Source: Chryseobacterium sp. 52
GTDB lineage: Bacteria; Bacteroidota; Bacteroidia; Flavobacteriales; Weeksellaceae
Direction: 5' to 3'
Assembly: GCF_002754245.1 (NCBI RefSeq)
Contig: NZ_PEEX01000001.1
Location: 4,382,001 to 4,446,000 of the forward strand
DNA: 64,000 bases
Notes under the pieces: generated by a model
The model's database searches: none
What the model was told of the DNA's origin: nothing
The model's input: only the letters and a program-made list of their open reading frames with translations
Program-made: the position numbers and the translations under genes
Shown: positions 1 to 9,131 of the stretch, in pieces
How positions within the stretch are numbered: position 1 is the stretch's first letter
How the letters are laid out: every line of letters starts with the position of its first letter

Positions 1-327
1 CTGACTGAGGATATTGAAACCATCAAACAGATGGACAAAATAGATTCTCTTCATCCGAGAATCATAGATTTTGGGATGGCAGTCATCTCTAAACCTAAAG
101 AATTTCCTGAATATTATACCGATTACGCTCCGTTGACAAAAGAGATCCATGTTCCGGTATTAATTATCACCGGAAAGAAGGATAAAGCGGTAGGCACACA
201 GCATTACAAAACATTTCAGTTTCCTGACCAGAAAGTAGTTTCTATTGATGGAGGACATTTATTGTATTATGAAAAAAATAAGGAGTTTATCAATGCCGTC
301 AAGCGATTTACCGATAAAGAAAAATAA
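1..327 (+). CDS. Alpha/beta hydrolase, C-terminal part
   Basis: The reading frame is open from base 1, so the gene starts before the window and only about 108 C-terminal residues are present. What remains resembles the end of an alpha/beta hydrolase. A strand reading [13 protein letters not shown] is typical of the segment carrying the catalytic acid, and about 25 residues later [15 protein letters not shown] carries the likely catalytic histidine in a GGH context. The end with [12 protein letters not shown] fits the terminal helix of proline-iminopeptidase or haloalkane-dehalogenase-like enzymes. The nucleophile elbow lies outside the window, so substrate cannot be named. The family call is good; the function is unknown. 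Confidence 0.75.
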   Translation: MTEDIETIKQMDKIDSLHPRIIDFGMAVISKPKEFPEYYTDYAPLTKEIHVPVLIITGKKDKAVGTQHYKTFQFPDQKVVSIDGGHLLYYEKNKEFINAVKRFTDKEK

Positions 328-440
328 ATGTCAATATTTGCGAAATACCTGTTTTCAAAACTCCAATTCTTTCTATCCGGACTATGAAATTTTATCTGCG
401 AAAAAAGCATATCTTTTCCACTGTTATTTCAAATTAAAAT

Positions 441-2165
441 ATGAAGAAACTCATTATCCTTTTTTTTATAATGATTAGTCAGTCATTGGTTTACGGCCAG
501 AAAGACCAGTATACTATTTTCATTAAGACCTGGAATTTCTTAAAATACTATCATCCGGATATTGCAGGTGGAAAAACAGAGGCCGACAGCTTATTTTTAG
601 CCACTGTTGGCAAGGTGAATCATCAACAGGATATCAATTCAGTTATTAAACTTTTATCTAAAGATCTGAATAATCAGTTTTCAGGAACTGTGGTCACCGA
701 TCACTCAAAAGAGGTGCTGTCTGTCAATCAAGATTTTAACTGGTTTCAAAAAAATAAGAAAATCAGTTCTGAAAATAAAGCATTCCTAAACAGTGTTTAC
801 AATCACAGATTCATTGCAGAATCTGTAAAAAAGGACAAGCCTACCGATAACAACAAGAAGGACCAGTTCACAAAGGATGAAAACCTCCCTTTAGCATACC
901 GCTTGCTTATATTCGCAAAAATCCAGGGTTCTATCGATTATCTTTATCCTCACAAATATCTGATGCCTAAAGATTCCGATACTTACTTTAGCGATTTATT
1001 AGATCAGGTTATTCAATGCCCCTCAAGAAAGGATTTTGAGATCATCCTTGCAAAAGCAGTGGCTAAAATGGAAGACACCCACGCCTTTAGGTTTTACGAC
1101 CAGCTGAAGTATAAAAATGAAATTTTTCACCGACTTTATTTTCCTCCATTTGACTACGTTATTTTTGATGATCATATTCTAATTACCGATCTTATTTTTC
1201 CTGAAATCTGCTCTAAAGCTACTATTCACACCGGAGACAGAATCACGGAAATCAATGGTAAAAGTATTCGCCAGGTGTTGAAAGAAAAGCAGGCACTGAT
1301 TTCCACTTCCAATACTGAAACATTTCTGGATATGATGTCTGACTATCAGAGAAACCTGATATGGACAGATGATAACGCGCAAAAGGAACTGAAAATAGAG
1401 TCAAAAAAAGATCATAAAACCTATACATCAAAAGTTGATTTTATCAATTTCAAAGATAAAGAGGATCTGGCCAGGGTTACAGAATATATAAAAGGGAAGA
1501 TCCATACAAAGGACAGCTATAAAATAACCCATAAAGATATTGCCTATTTTAAAATCAATGATGCATTTAAACTTATAGAAAACACTCCGGATGAACAGCA
1601 GGATAAACATATGGACAGTATCTTTACTGAAGCTTCATCTAAAAAAATGATGGTCTTTGATATGAGAGGCTACCCGGACTGGGGAGGATTTGTATTTAAT
1701 TATATTTATAAATACTTCGCTCCTGTTGAGAATTATTTTGGATTATACTACAAACCAAATCCAAGGAATACCGGGACCTATATCCCTATCAGCTATAAAG
1801 AGTTTGGCCATTATTATCCAGACATCGAAAATAAAACAATTCACCCGTATAAAGGAAAAGTCTTCATCATCGTGAATGCTGAAACTTTAAGTATGAGCGA
1901 ATGGAATACCATGAACCTGCAGAATATTTTTCCTCAGGCGATCACCATTGGTCAGAAGACAGCGGGTGCTGACGGAGATATCACCACAGTAGCCCTTGCG
2001 GCAGGTTATAATTTAGAATTCACAGCAAACGGAATCTTCTATTATGATCATTCGCAGACCCAAAAAGTAGGAGTCAGAATCAATGAGCTTATACGCTATA
2101 CCGATGATGATATTATTCAGAAACGGGATCTGGAACTGGAGAGGATACTGAAAAGTATACAATAG
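441..2165 (+). CDS. Secreted S41 family peptidase-like protein
   Basis: The protein has 574 residues. A signal peptide covers the first 20 (MKKLIILFFIMISQSLVYGQ), so it should act in the periplasm or at the outer membrane. The middle contains a PDZ-like segment (HTGDRITEINGKSIRQVL). The last third has the S41 (C-terminal processing/tricorn core) fold: MVFDMRGYPDWGG, then VNAETLSMSEWNTM with a serine in the nucleophile position, then IGQKTAGADGD, where S41 enzymes have a conserved strand. Bacteroidota carry many such proteins of unknown substrate. It starts about 110 bases after the preceding gene and is followed 50 bases later by a small membrane protein. The fold is confident; activity and substrate are unproven. 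Confidence 0.85.
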   Translation: MKKLIILFFIMISQSLVYGQKDQYTIFIKTWNFLKYYHPDIAGGKTEADSLFLATVGKVNHQQDINSVIKLLSKDLNNQFSGTVVTDHSKEVLSVNQDFNWFQKNKKISSENKAFLNSVYNHRFIAESVKKDKPTDNNKKDQFTKDENLPLAYRLLIFAKIQGSIDYLYPHKYLMPKDSDTYFSDLLDQVIQCPSRKDFEIILAKAVAKMEDTHAFRFYDQLKYKNEIFHRLYFPPFDYVIFDDHILITDLIFPEICSKATIHTGDRITEINGKSIRQVLKEKQALISTSNTETFLDMMSDYQRNLIWTDDNAQKELKIESKKDHKTYTSKVDFINFKDKEDLARVTEYIKGKIHTKDSYKITHKDIAYFKINDAFKLIENTPDEQQDKHMDSIFTEASSKKMMVFDMRGYPDWGGFVFNYIYKYFAPVENYFGLYYKPNPRNTGTYIPISYKEFGHYYPDIENKTIHPYKGKVFIIVNAETLSMSEWNTMNLQNIFPQAITIGQKTAGADGDITTVALAAGYNLEFTANGIFYYDHSQTQKVGVRINELIRYTDDDIIQKRDLELERILKSIQ

Positions 2166-2215
2166 CACGTATAAGAAAATCCATACCCATCAAATAACCC
2201 ATAAAAAACAATACC

Positions 2216-2464
2216 ATGAGAGACACTAAATTAGTAACCGAATACACCAATGAAGAGCTGATCAGCAATGAGAAGAAAGCAAAAGCAATAACCATCATGT
2301 TAATGGTTGCTATCCTATTATTATTTATCTCTACTATGTTTTTAACATTCAAAAAAGGATTCAGTGCGCTGTCTGTAGTTCCAATCGCCTTACTTCCTAT
2401 TTTGATCATAAATATCAACAACTGGAATAAATTAAAAAAAGAAAAAGCCAACAGAAATCTGTAG
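2216..2464 (+). CDS. Small two-helix membrane protein, unknown function
   Basis: This is an 82-residue protein with a charged N-terminus (about 25 residues rich in Glu and Lys), two hydrophobic helices (about residues 27-45 and 54-67) and a Lys-rich tail. Both ends are probably cytoplasmic. It lies 50 bases after the S41 peptidase gene on the same strand and before a strong terminator, so it is probably cotranscribed with it. I do not recognise the family. Similar small membrane proteins beside peptidases or hydrolases are common in flavobacteria, usually as unannotated entries. The hydrophobic pattern and position support a real gene. Confidence 0.7.
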   Translation: MRDTKLVTEYTNEELISNEKKAKAITIMLMVAILLLFISTMFLTFKKGFSALSVVPIALLPILIININNWNKLKKEKANRNL

Positions 2465-2611
2465 AAAAATACAGTCTAAATATATTTATAAATCATGGAA
2501 ATAAACGAGTATTAGATTTATATTTTCCTCATTAAAAAGAAGAAATAAAAACATGAAAATACAGTTCGTTTCTGCAAATATATTTTTTCAGACGTGAGTG
2601 ATTCGCAATAT

Positions 2612-2640
2612 GAAAACCGCGCCCTTCGGGCGCGGTTTTC
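2612..2640. terminator. Bidirectional rho-independent terminator
   Basis: A perfect 13-bp GC-rich stem with a 3-base loop (TTC). It is flanked by A and T bases in the stem ends. It lies between the plus-strand small membrane gene and the minus-strand mdh gene and can serve both. Confidence 0.85.
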
Positions 2641-2662
2641 AGTATATAAAGCTTAAATCTAA

Positions 2663-3589
2663 TTAAAACTTAAGATCTCCGTTTACTTCTCTTACTGCAT
2701 TAGCAGCTTCAGCAAACTTCAATTGTTCGTCTGCTGTAAGGGTTACGTTAACGATTTTTTCTACTCCGTTGGCTCCGATAATTGCAGGAACTCCAAGACA
2801 GATATCGTTTTGACCGTATTCACCTTCAAGCATTAGAGAACAAGGGATCATTTTCTTTTGGTCACAAGCGATAGCCTGAACCATTACAGAAACAGCTGCA
2901 CCTGGTGCGTACCAAGCAGAAGTTCCTAATAATTTAGTAAGAGTTGCTCCTCCTACTTTAGTTTCTTCGATTACATATTTTTGTTGCTCATCGCTAAGGA
3001 ATTCAGTTACAGGAATTCCGTTTCTTGTCGCTTTGCTTAATAATGGAAGCATACCTGTATCACTGTGAGCAGCGATTACCATTCCGTTAACATCAGAAAT
3101 CGGGCTTTCCAATGCCTCAGCCAATCTGTACTGGAATCTTGCAGAATCTAATGCACCACCCATTCCGATGATCTTATGCTTAGGAAGACCAGAAGTTTTG
3201 TGTACCAGATAAGCCATAGTATCCATAGGGTTAGAAACCACGATGATGATTACTTCCGGAGAATGTTTTACAAGGTTTGCAGTAACATCTTTCACAATAC
3301 CAGCGTTGATACCGATCAATTCTTCTCTTGTCATTCCAGGTTTTCTTGGAATACCTGAAGTGATCACTGCTACATGAGAACCTGCAGTTTTGCTGTAATC
3401 TCCTGTTGTTCCGGTAATTTTCGTATCGAATCCGTTAAGCGATGCAGTCTGCATCAAATCCATTGCTTTACCTTCAGCAAATCCTTCTTTAATGTCTACT
3501 AAAACTACTTCTGAACAGAAGTTTTTCATTGCGATGTATTCCGCACAGCTTGCTCCTACAGCGCCTGCACCTACTACAGTTACTTTCAT
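2663..3589 (-). CDS. mdh: Malate dehydrogenase
   Basis: The product is 308 residues, the usual length for the LDH-like bacterial malate dehydrogenases that interconvert malate and oxaloacetate with NAD in the TCA cycle. Visible motifs are the N-terminal Rossmann glycine motif (VVGAGAVG, residues 5-12), SGIPRKPGMTREELIGINAGI (substrate loop with the arginine that selects a dicarboxylate), VVSNPMD, and AAHSDTGMLPL with the catalytic histidine. It is cytoplasmic. It lies about 117 bases after the heme oxygenase gene with a hairpin between them, so it is probably transcribed separately. Confidence 0.96.
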   Translation of the reverse strand: MKVTVVGAGAVGASCAEYIAMKNFCSEVVLVDIKEGFAEGKAMDLMQTASLNGFDTKITGTTGDYSKTAGSHVAVITSGIPRKPGMTREELIGINAGIVKDVTANLVKHSPEVIIIVVSNPMDTMAYLVHKTSGLPKHKIIGMGGALDSARFQYRLAEALESPISDVNGMVIAAHSDTGMLPLLSKATRNGIPVTEFLSDEQQKYVIEETKVGGATLTKLLGTSAWYAPGAAVSVMVQAIACDQKKMIPCSLMLEGEYGQNDICLGVPAIIGANGVEKIVNVTLTADEQLKFAEAANAVREVNGDLKF

Positions 3590-3653
3590 ATTGTATACTT
3601 TTTTTAAATTATTTTTTTAGTTTAGTCTAAAAATTGAAACTCCCAAATTTAAC

Positions 3654-3687
3654 AATTCCTGAAAATATGGGCAATTTTTCAGGAATT
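3654..3687. terminator. Inverted repeat between heme oxygenase and mdh
   Basis: A 12-bp perfect inverted repeat with a 10-base loop (arms 3654-3665 and 3676-3687). It lies downstream of the heme oxygenase stop and upstream of mdh on the minus strand. The stem is AT-rich and there is no clean U-run, so this is a weak terminator or a processing hairpin. Confidence 0.45.
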
Positions 3688-3706
3688 TAATTAGGGCTCA
3701 ATGAAA

Positions 3707-4258
3707 TTAATTGACGTTCAGTAAAAACGTATATAGTTTTTTTGCTCCTGAAAGAACCTCGTTATAGTGTTCTTCAGTCACTTCCGTATCCAGTACCTCC
3801 TTGAAATTCTTCCACATAGGTCCCGTATTTTCCTGGTAGCATCCGAAGAAGTTGAAAGTTACATTATCAAAACCTTCCGTTTTAGAGAGTTGTTTTGCAA
3901 TTACGTTTCCACCTAAAGTAGAACCTTCTATCACATACATTGCTCCCAAAGCCTCATGTTCATTATCAAACTTAAGATCATGTGACACAGCCTGATTTTC
4001 TAATGAAAGACTTTCAAGATCCTTTTCGATAAGAGCAAGCTTTTTTCTGTTATTGAGCTGAAGCTTTTCTGAATATTTATCAGAAAGACTTCCGAATATT
4101 TTGTCTTCACTGTGAAGAAGCATCAGATAATTGGTATTGATGATCTTTTTATAGTCTTCTAAGGTGAAGGTTTTATTAAAAATTTTTTCAGAATTGAAAA
4201 GTTTCTCCGCAGCATCGTGATATTCCGCTGTATTTTGCTTAAGATACTCTGATACCAT
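3707..4258 (-). CDS. bphO: Biliverdin-producing heme oxygenase
   Basis: The product is 183 residues, matching the bacterial heme oxygenase family (all-helical, cytoplasmic) that opens heme to biliverdin IXalpha, CO and iron. The proximal heme ligand is probably His14 (in AEYHDAAEKLF), and the distal helix shows YVIEGSTLGGNVI, the flexible glycine stretch expected over the heme. It begins 27 bases after the end of the bacteriophytochrome gene on the same strand. Biliverdin is the chromophore of bacteriophytochromes, so the two form a bphP-bphO operon. A role in iron acquisition from heme is the alternative, but the context favours chromophore supply. Confidence 0.92.
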   Translation of the reverse strand: MVSEYLKQNTAEYHDAAEKLFNSEKIFNKTFTLEDYKKIINTNYLMLLHSEDKIFGSLSDKYSEKLQLNNRKKLALIEKDLESLSLENQAVSHDLKFDNEHEALGAMYVIEGSTLGGNVIAKQLSKTEGFDNVTFNFFGCYQENTGPMWKNFKEVLDTEVTEEHYNEVLSGAKKLYTFLLNVN

Positions 4259-4285
4259 AAATAAGGTTTTTAAAGTTTCCCAAAT

Positions 4286-6496
4286 TTACGGTTTTTTGAA
4301 CGTTAAAATGAAACAAGTTCCTCCTTTATTATGCTCATCATCCACATTACTGCTCTCATAATCCACATTTCCCCCGATCCGCTTCATAATTCGGTGAACA
4401 ATAGACAACCCTACCCCATTTCCTTTAAACTTTTTAGCATTATCCATTCGGTTAAAGATTTTGAACATCTTATGCTTTTCTTCTTGAGGAATACCTATTC
4501 CGTTATCCGAAATCCTGTACACTACAGTATCTCCCTCTTCTATTCCCCATATTTCCACCTTTGGATCCTCCTGATGGGAAGAATATTTCACAGCATTGTT
4601 GATGATATTTAAAAACACCTGATGAAGCATTGTTTTATCTGCGAGTACATCGGGACATTCCTTAATAATGATCTCACTTTTCGGACTGTCGAAAGTCATC
4701 TTTGCATTTTCAGAGATCTTGATGATTGTATTCAAAGGCTGCAGGCGTTCCAGTTCTATTTCACTGTGTTTAGCACGGCTGAGCTGCAATACATCATGCA
4801 TCATTTCCGCCATATTGTCGATTTCCTCAACAATAGACGTCAGTTTATTTTTATTTTTTTCTGTTTTTTCAAAATTAGAAAGTAGCATTTGCGCATTCAG
4901 CTTCATCACCGTCAGCGGCGTTCCAAGGTCATGTGAAATGGTGTACGAAAAACTATCCAGCTCTTCATTTACTTTTCTCAACTCGTTATTCAATGCTTTA
5001 ATTGCGTTGTACTGCTTATGCGAAGTTTCAAGAATCACATCCCTCACGGCCTGTACAGAGCTGATATCTCTGGAATTCCACCTTTTTGAATTTCCCTTAA
5101 TATTTTCTGTAAAAGTATGAAAAGACGTTCTCGGGGATACAATCTGTTTCTCCTCCCCGTTCTGCAGAAATACCCCGATTTTCTTCTCAGGATTTCCGGC
5201 CCAGCTGATATGTTCACTAAATTCCTTACGAAACCAGATCAGCATTTCTTTTTTGCTTCTTTCGATAAAATAAATAATAATTCCGGCCGCATTTTCATCC
5301 AATCCCAACTCCTGTCCGTAATTTTTAAGAAAATTTCTGCTGACATATATACTTTCTTCCGTGTTCTCAAGAGCCCAGTGCGCAATTCTGTCAATGGTAC
5401 CGTGATCCGGAACGGTTCCGGTGGTTACCGTATGACCTTCTGAGATAATAACCAGACCGTCTGCTTCAGGTAATTTCTTAATCTTTACTTTATTGTCGGC
5501 CAGAGAATCAAACAAATTATTATGCTTTAAAAACTCCGATTTCAGTTGTGATGATCTTTCGTTCAGTTCTAAACGGTAATTCAACTCATTTTTGGATTTG
5601 AATGATGAATACGCATTTGAAGCAAGCGCCGTAAAAATTCCAGCCTGTACTCTGTCTTCAAGATCAATATGCTTAGGCTCCGAATTCTGACAGGTAACCA
5701 GTCCCCAAAGATGGTCATCAATAATAATAGAGACACTGAAACTGGAAGAAGCTCCGGAATTTTTAATATACTGCCCATGAACAGGTGACATTCCTCTTGA
5801 AGCGGCAAAACTAAGATCTATATTCTCAACCGTTCTGCTCATCAGTGGAACAGTCTCCGCATACACATTACTGAATATTCTTTTTCTTTTTCTTAAATAA
5901 AGTTCTCTTGCCTGTTTCGGAATATCAGACTCAGGATAATGAAGACCGAGATAACTTTCCATATCTTCATCCCTCTTTTCTGCAATTACTTTTCCCGAGC
6001 CGTCCATCATAAATTTATACACCATCATCCGGTCATAATTCACGATCTTGGAAAGTGTACTCAACAGCTGCTCCCAAAGTTCCTTCTCATTATCGATGAC
6101 ATAAAAATTGTCATATTTATTGGAAATACGCTTATTGGGATTTTCCAGTACCGCTTCAAATTCAAGGAAAATATGCTTACCATTTCTGAAAATAGAAATA
6201 TGATATTCTTTCCCGCTGATAAAAACTTTATCAAAATGAGTTTCATTTTCTCTTTTTGTAAAACTATCAAGGGAAATGTAGAGATCCGAATCTATCACCG
6301 ACCGGAAAATTTCAGGAAAATCCGTGAGGTGTCTGTCAAAAAGCTGTTCTGCATTTTCGATCCTAAATATATCCGTAATATTCTTGCTGAAAAAAGTAAT
6401 GGAGTGAGACCCTGCATCAATGCCAATCAGATATCCAAAACTTTGTATATACCCAGGGATATGGATGGGTTCTTCATGACACTCTACAAAATTCAT
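4286..6496 (-). CDS. bphP: Bacteriophytochrome sensor histidine kinase
   Basis: The protein has 736 residues with domains PAS-GAF-PHY-HisKA-HATPase. Cys6 followed by EPIHIPG (9-15) is the biliverdin-attachment site of bacteriophytochromes. The GAF domain has PESDIP (188-193), with the Asp that contacts the chromophore, and SPVHGQYIKNSG with His240. The PHY tongue shows PRTSF (455-459). The kinase part has the phosphoacceptor His522 in SYTISHDLGTP, an N-box with Asn634, DNGIGIP (664-670) and GNGVGLSIV. It should sense red/far-red light in the cytoplasm. No response regulator is fused or adjacent, so the output partner is encoded elsewhere. It is followed directly by the heme oxygenase gene. 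Confidence 0.96.
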   Translation of the reverse strand: MNFVECHEEPIHIPGYIQSFGYLIGIDAGSHSITFFSKNITDIFRIENAEQLFDRHLTDFPEIFRSVIDSDLYISLDSFTKRENETHFDKVFISGKEYHISIFRNGKHIFLEFEAVLENPNKRISNKYDNFYVIDNEKELWEQLLSTLSKIVNYDRMMVYKFMMDGSGKVIAEKRDEDMESYLGLHYPESDIPKQARELYLRKRKRIFSNVYAETVPLMSRTVENIDLSFAASRGMSPVHGQYIKNSGASSSFSVSIIIDDHLWGLVTCQNSEPKHIDLEDRVQAGIFTALASNAYSSFKSKNELNYRLELNERSSQLKSEFLKHNNLFDSLADNKVKIKKLPEADGLVIISEGHTVTTGTVPDHGTIDRIAHWALENTEESIYVSRNFLKNYGQELGLDENAAGIIIYFIERSKKEMLIWFRKEFSEHISWAGNPEKKIGVFLQNGEEKQIVSPRTSFHTFTENIKGNSKRWNSRDISSVQAVRDVILETSHKQYNAIKALNNELRKVNEELDSFSYTISHDLGTPLTVMKLNAQMLLSNFEKTEKNKNKLTSIVEEIDNMAEMMHDVLQLSRAKHSEIELERLQPLNTIIKISENAKMTFDSPKSEIIIKECPDVLADKTMLHQVFLNIINNAVKYSSHQEDPKVEIWGIEEGDTVVYRISDNGIGIPQEEKHKMFKIFNRMDNAKKFKGNGVGLSIVHRIMKRIGGNVDYESSNVDDEHNKGGTCFILTFKKP

Positions 6497-6875
6497 ATAT
6501 TTCTTTGATCTATCAAATATAACGATTTTTTTAACGACATATTACTTTGTGGTATCAAATCACGGAAGTCCTTAAAATGCTGTTATCCCTGAAATCCATG
6601 AGCTAAATCTATCTGAAATTCATCCAGATGCTCTTGCTCTTTCAATACTGATAAATGGTTTTAATTTATAATATACTAAAAATTTTGCAGCAAGTCAAGT
6701 CTGATTTTTCGATCATGATTCATCACATGAATTTTACATTAACACTTAAAATTATTATGTTAATTAAACAAAATTTATTAAATTTATATCACCAAATAAT
6801 GAATACGCTTAAAAATTGTTGAATTTTTTGCAATATTTTCAATAAAGATTCCATTTAAATTCAAATAACATCAAT
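6497..6875. promoter_or_regulatory. Divergent intergenic region, bphP and amidase operon promoters
   Basis: This 379-base AT-rich gap separates bphP (minus) from the amidase operon (plus). On the minus strand, bases 6521-6514 read TATATTTG, an exact match to the Bacteroidota -7 consensus TAnnTTTG, about 18 bases before the bphP start. I see no good -33 element for it. On the plus side no convincing promoter stands out. I found no credible gene inside. Confidence 0.45.
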
Positions 6876-7922
6876 ATGAAAAAGTTCCCTTTAATTATTC
6901 TCACATTCATCCTTACTTCAGGAATCGGAAGCTGGTACGAAGCATGTACACGTATTGTATACAAAGGCCCCGATAATACAGTAATCACGGCACGATCCAT
7001 GGACTGGCGCGATGAAATACCTGCCAACTTATGGGTATTTCCAAAAGGTATTCAGCGTAATGGTCAAGTCGGGCCATTATCTGTACAATGGACATCTCAA
7101 TACGGAAGCATCATCAGCTCTTCATGGGACATCGCCTCTTCTGACGGAATGAACGAAAAAGGGCTTGTTGCCAACATGCTTTGGCTGGGTGAGTCCAAAT
7201 ACCCGGAATTCAACCCGAAAGGGAAACAAAAAGGCCTTGCCATCTCGATGTGGGCACAATATTTTCTGGATAATTTTGCCACTGTAAAAGAAGCCGTGGA
7301 TCATCTCAAAACAGATCCGTTCATTATCGTAAGTGATTATATTCCCGGAACCGATAAATTTACCACAATACATCTTTCCCTTTCCGACGCATCAGGAGAC
7401 AATGCTGTTTTTGAATATATCGAAGGTAAACTTGTCATCCATCACGACCCTAAATATACCGTAATGACCAACTCTCCCATTTTCGAGGAGCAGCTGGCTT
7501 TAAATAAATACTGGCAGGGAATACCGGGAACGATTATGCTTCCGGGAACCAATCGAGCTGCAGACCGTTTTGTAAGAGCATCTTACTATATCAATGCAAT
7601 TCCACAGACCAGTGATACCCGTACAGCCGTAGCCAGTGTATTCAGTGTGATCAGAAACTGTTCCGTCCCTTACGGAATTACTTCCGAAACAGAGCCTAAT
7701 ATCTCATCCACAAGATGGCGTTCTATTTCTGATCAGAAAAATCTTGTTTATTATTTTGAAACGGTGTTTACTCCAAATACATTCTGGGTAAGCCTCAAAG
7801 ATTTTGATTTGAGCCCCAAGGCCAAAATAATGAAACTGGATCTGAGCAATTTTCAGACTTATAACGGAAAAGCCAACAAAGATTTTAAGGAATCGAAACC
7901 TTTTAAATTCTTAGGCCTTTAA
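6876..7922 (+). CDS. Choloylglycine hydrolase-family linear amide hydrolase
   Basis: The product is 348 residues. A signal peptide of 23 residues ends exactly before Cys24 (YEA/CTRIVYKG), which becomes the N-terminal nucleophile of this Ntn-hydrolase family (bile salt hydrolase, penicillin V acylase). Other family hallmarks are ARSMDWRDE (about 40-48), VMTNSP and NRAADRFVRASYY. It should cleave linear C-N amide bonds in the periplasm; the acyl substrate cannot be read from sequence, since many environmental members act on penicillin V or N-acyl homoserine lactones rather than bile salts. It opens a six-gene run with 27 bases to the porin gene. Confidence 0.92.
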   Translation: MKKFPLIILTFILTSGIGSWYEACTRIVYKGPDNTVITARSMDWRDEIPANLWVFPKGIQRNGQVGPLSVQWTSQYGSIISSSWDIASSDGMNEKGLVANMLWLGESKYPEFNPKGKQKGLAISMWAQYFLDNFATVKEAVDHLKTDPFIIVSDYIPGTDKFTTIHLSLSDASGDNAVFEYIEGKLVIHHDPKYTVMTNSPIFEEQLALNKYWQGIPGTIMLPGTNRAADRFVRASYYINAIPQTSDTRTAVASVFSVIRNCSVPYGITSETEPNISSTRWRSISDQKNLVYYFETVFTPNTFWVSLKDFDLSPKAKIMKLDLSNFQTYNGKANKDFKESKPFKFLGL

Positions 7923-7949
7923 TTAATACAATCATTTAACCCAAATACT

Positions 7950-9110
7950 ATGACCTTTTTTTTACCCAAAAAGAGAAGCCTGATCTTTTGTGCCCTGCTG
8001 GCCGGTTTTTCAGCCAGTGCACAGATTCCGGACTCGCTCCAGCAGAATAAACAGGAGGAAGACAACGTGAAATACCCTGTACTTCAGATCAAAGGTCTTT
8101 TTCAGGCTCGCTATCTTGTAGGCATGACCAAAGATGTAGACGTAAACGGGATGCATCATGCGGACGGATCAGGAACCGGCAATAATTTCATGCTTAAATA
8201 CATGAGAGTTCAGGTACGCGCGCAGATCAGCAAAAGAACAGAAGTTGTCGCACTCGCCAATCTCGCGGACTTTAAAAACGACCCCAAAAGCCGGGTTCTG
8301 GAAAATGCTTATCTGAAATACACTTTCAATCCTAAACTGGCATTTACTGTGGGACAGTTCAGACCCTGGTTCGGTATTGAAGAAACCTATCCTATTGACA
8401 TCATTAAGTCGCTGGACTGGTCCAATCAGTATACCGAATTTGGAAAACTGGGCTGGACAAGTTTCCAGATCGGAATTTCAGCAACCGGACAGCTTCAATT
8501 AGGTAATATTCCCTTCCAATATGCAGTTTCGGTGGTCAACGGAAATGGGAAAAACCAAATCAATGATAACGACAACGGAAAACAGTATTCTACAAGGATG
8601 GTTTTTGGATTGTCTAAAAAATACAATTTCAATGTTGGCCTGAATGGTGGTATCGGAGATGTTTTAAGCAAGAAAGTGTACGCGGTAGGTATCGACCTCA
8701 GCTCAATGATCCAGTTTGACCCTAAATGGAGCCTGGACATGCAGCTTGAAGCCAAACAGGCAACCAATCATGTGCTGTATAACACGATGGATCCGGAACT
8801 GCGGCCTTCCAACCCTGATCAATATCTGATCCGTGGAGCTTATTTTCTTCCCAATGTAAGATACGAGATCAATCATAAAAACCTCAGCGCCTTCGAACTG
8901 TCATGCCGGTATGAATATCTTGATACCAATTTCAGGCTGAATTCAAATCCAAGACAGACTATTACCCCAATGTTCGGATTGGAATTCCTGAAAAACTACG
9001 GGGCAAGGATACAGCTGGGTGTACAGTTTGACCGCTACAAGCATCAGGTAGACAACACATCACAATACAACAATAATCTGTTCATTGTTCAGGTACAGAG
9101 TAGATTTTAA
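7950..9110 (+). CDS. Outer-membrane porin, phosphate-selective O/P type
   Basis: The product is 386 residues with a signal peptide (cleavage after about residue 24, SASA/Q). The rest is an alternating beta-strand pattern rich in Tyr, Phe and Asn ending in an aromatic C-terminal residue (VQVQSRF), as expected of a BamA substrate. The pattern LKYMRVQVRAQISKRTEVV and the segment NAYLKYTFNPKLAFTVGQFRPWFG resemble the OprO/OprP-like porins common in Bacteroidota. The actual solute is unknown; its place between an amidase and a dicarboxylate transporter suggests that it admits an organic acid. Confidence 0.85.
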   Translation: MTFFLPKKRSLIFCALLAGFSASAQIPDSLQQNKQEEDNVKYPVLQIKGLFQARYLVGMTKDVDVNGMHHADGSGTGNNFMLKYMRVQVRAQISKRTEVVALANLADFKNDPKSRVLENAYLKYTFNPKLAFTVGQFRPWFGIEETYPIDIIKSLDWSNQYTEFGKLGWTSFQIGISATGQLQLGNIPFQYAVSVVNGNGKNQINDNDNGKQYSTRMVFGLSKKYNFNVGLNGGIGDVLSKKVYAVGIDLSSMIQFDPKWSLDMQLEAKQATNHVLYNTMDPELRPSNPDQYLIRGAYFLPNVRYEINHKNLSAFELSCRYEYLDTNFRLNSNPRQTITPMFGLEFLKNYGARIQLGVQFDRYKHQVDNTSQYNNNLFIVQVQSRF

Positions 9111-9131
9111 CCGCTTAAACATTTATAAATC

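Noticed and set aside
245..478. A plus-strand open frame overlapping the hydrolase end and the peptidase start
   Set aside because: It is out of frame with both genes, overlaps both, and has a composition unlike a real protein.
5939..6508. A 189-codon plus-strand frame opposite bphP
   Set aside because: Antisense to the GAF/PAS domains of a confident gene; a composition typical of an antisense frame.
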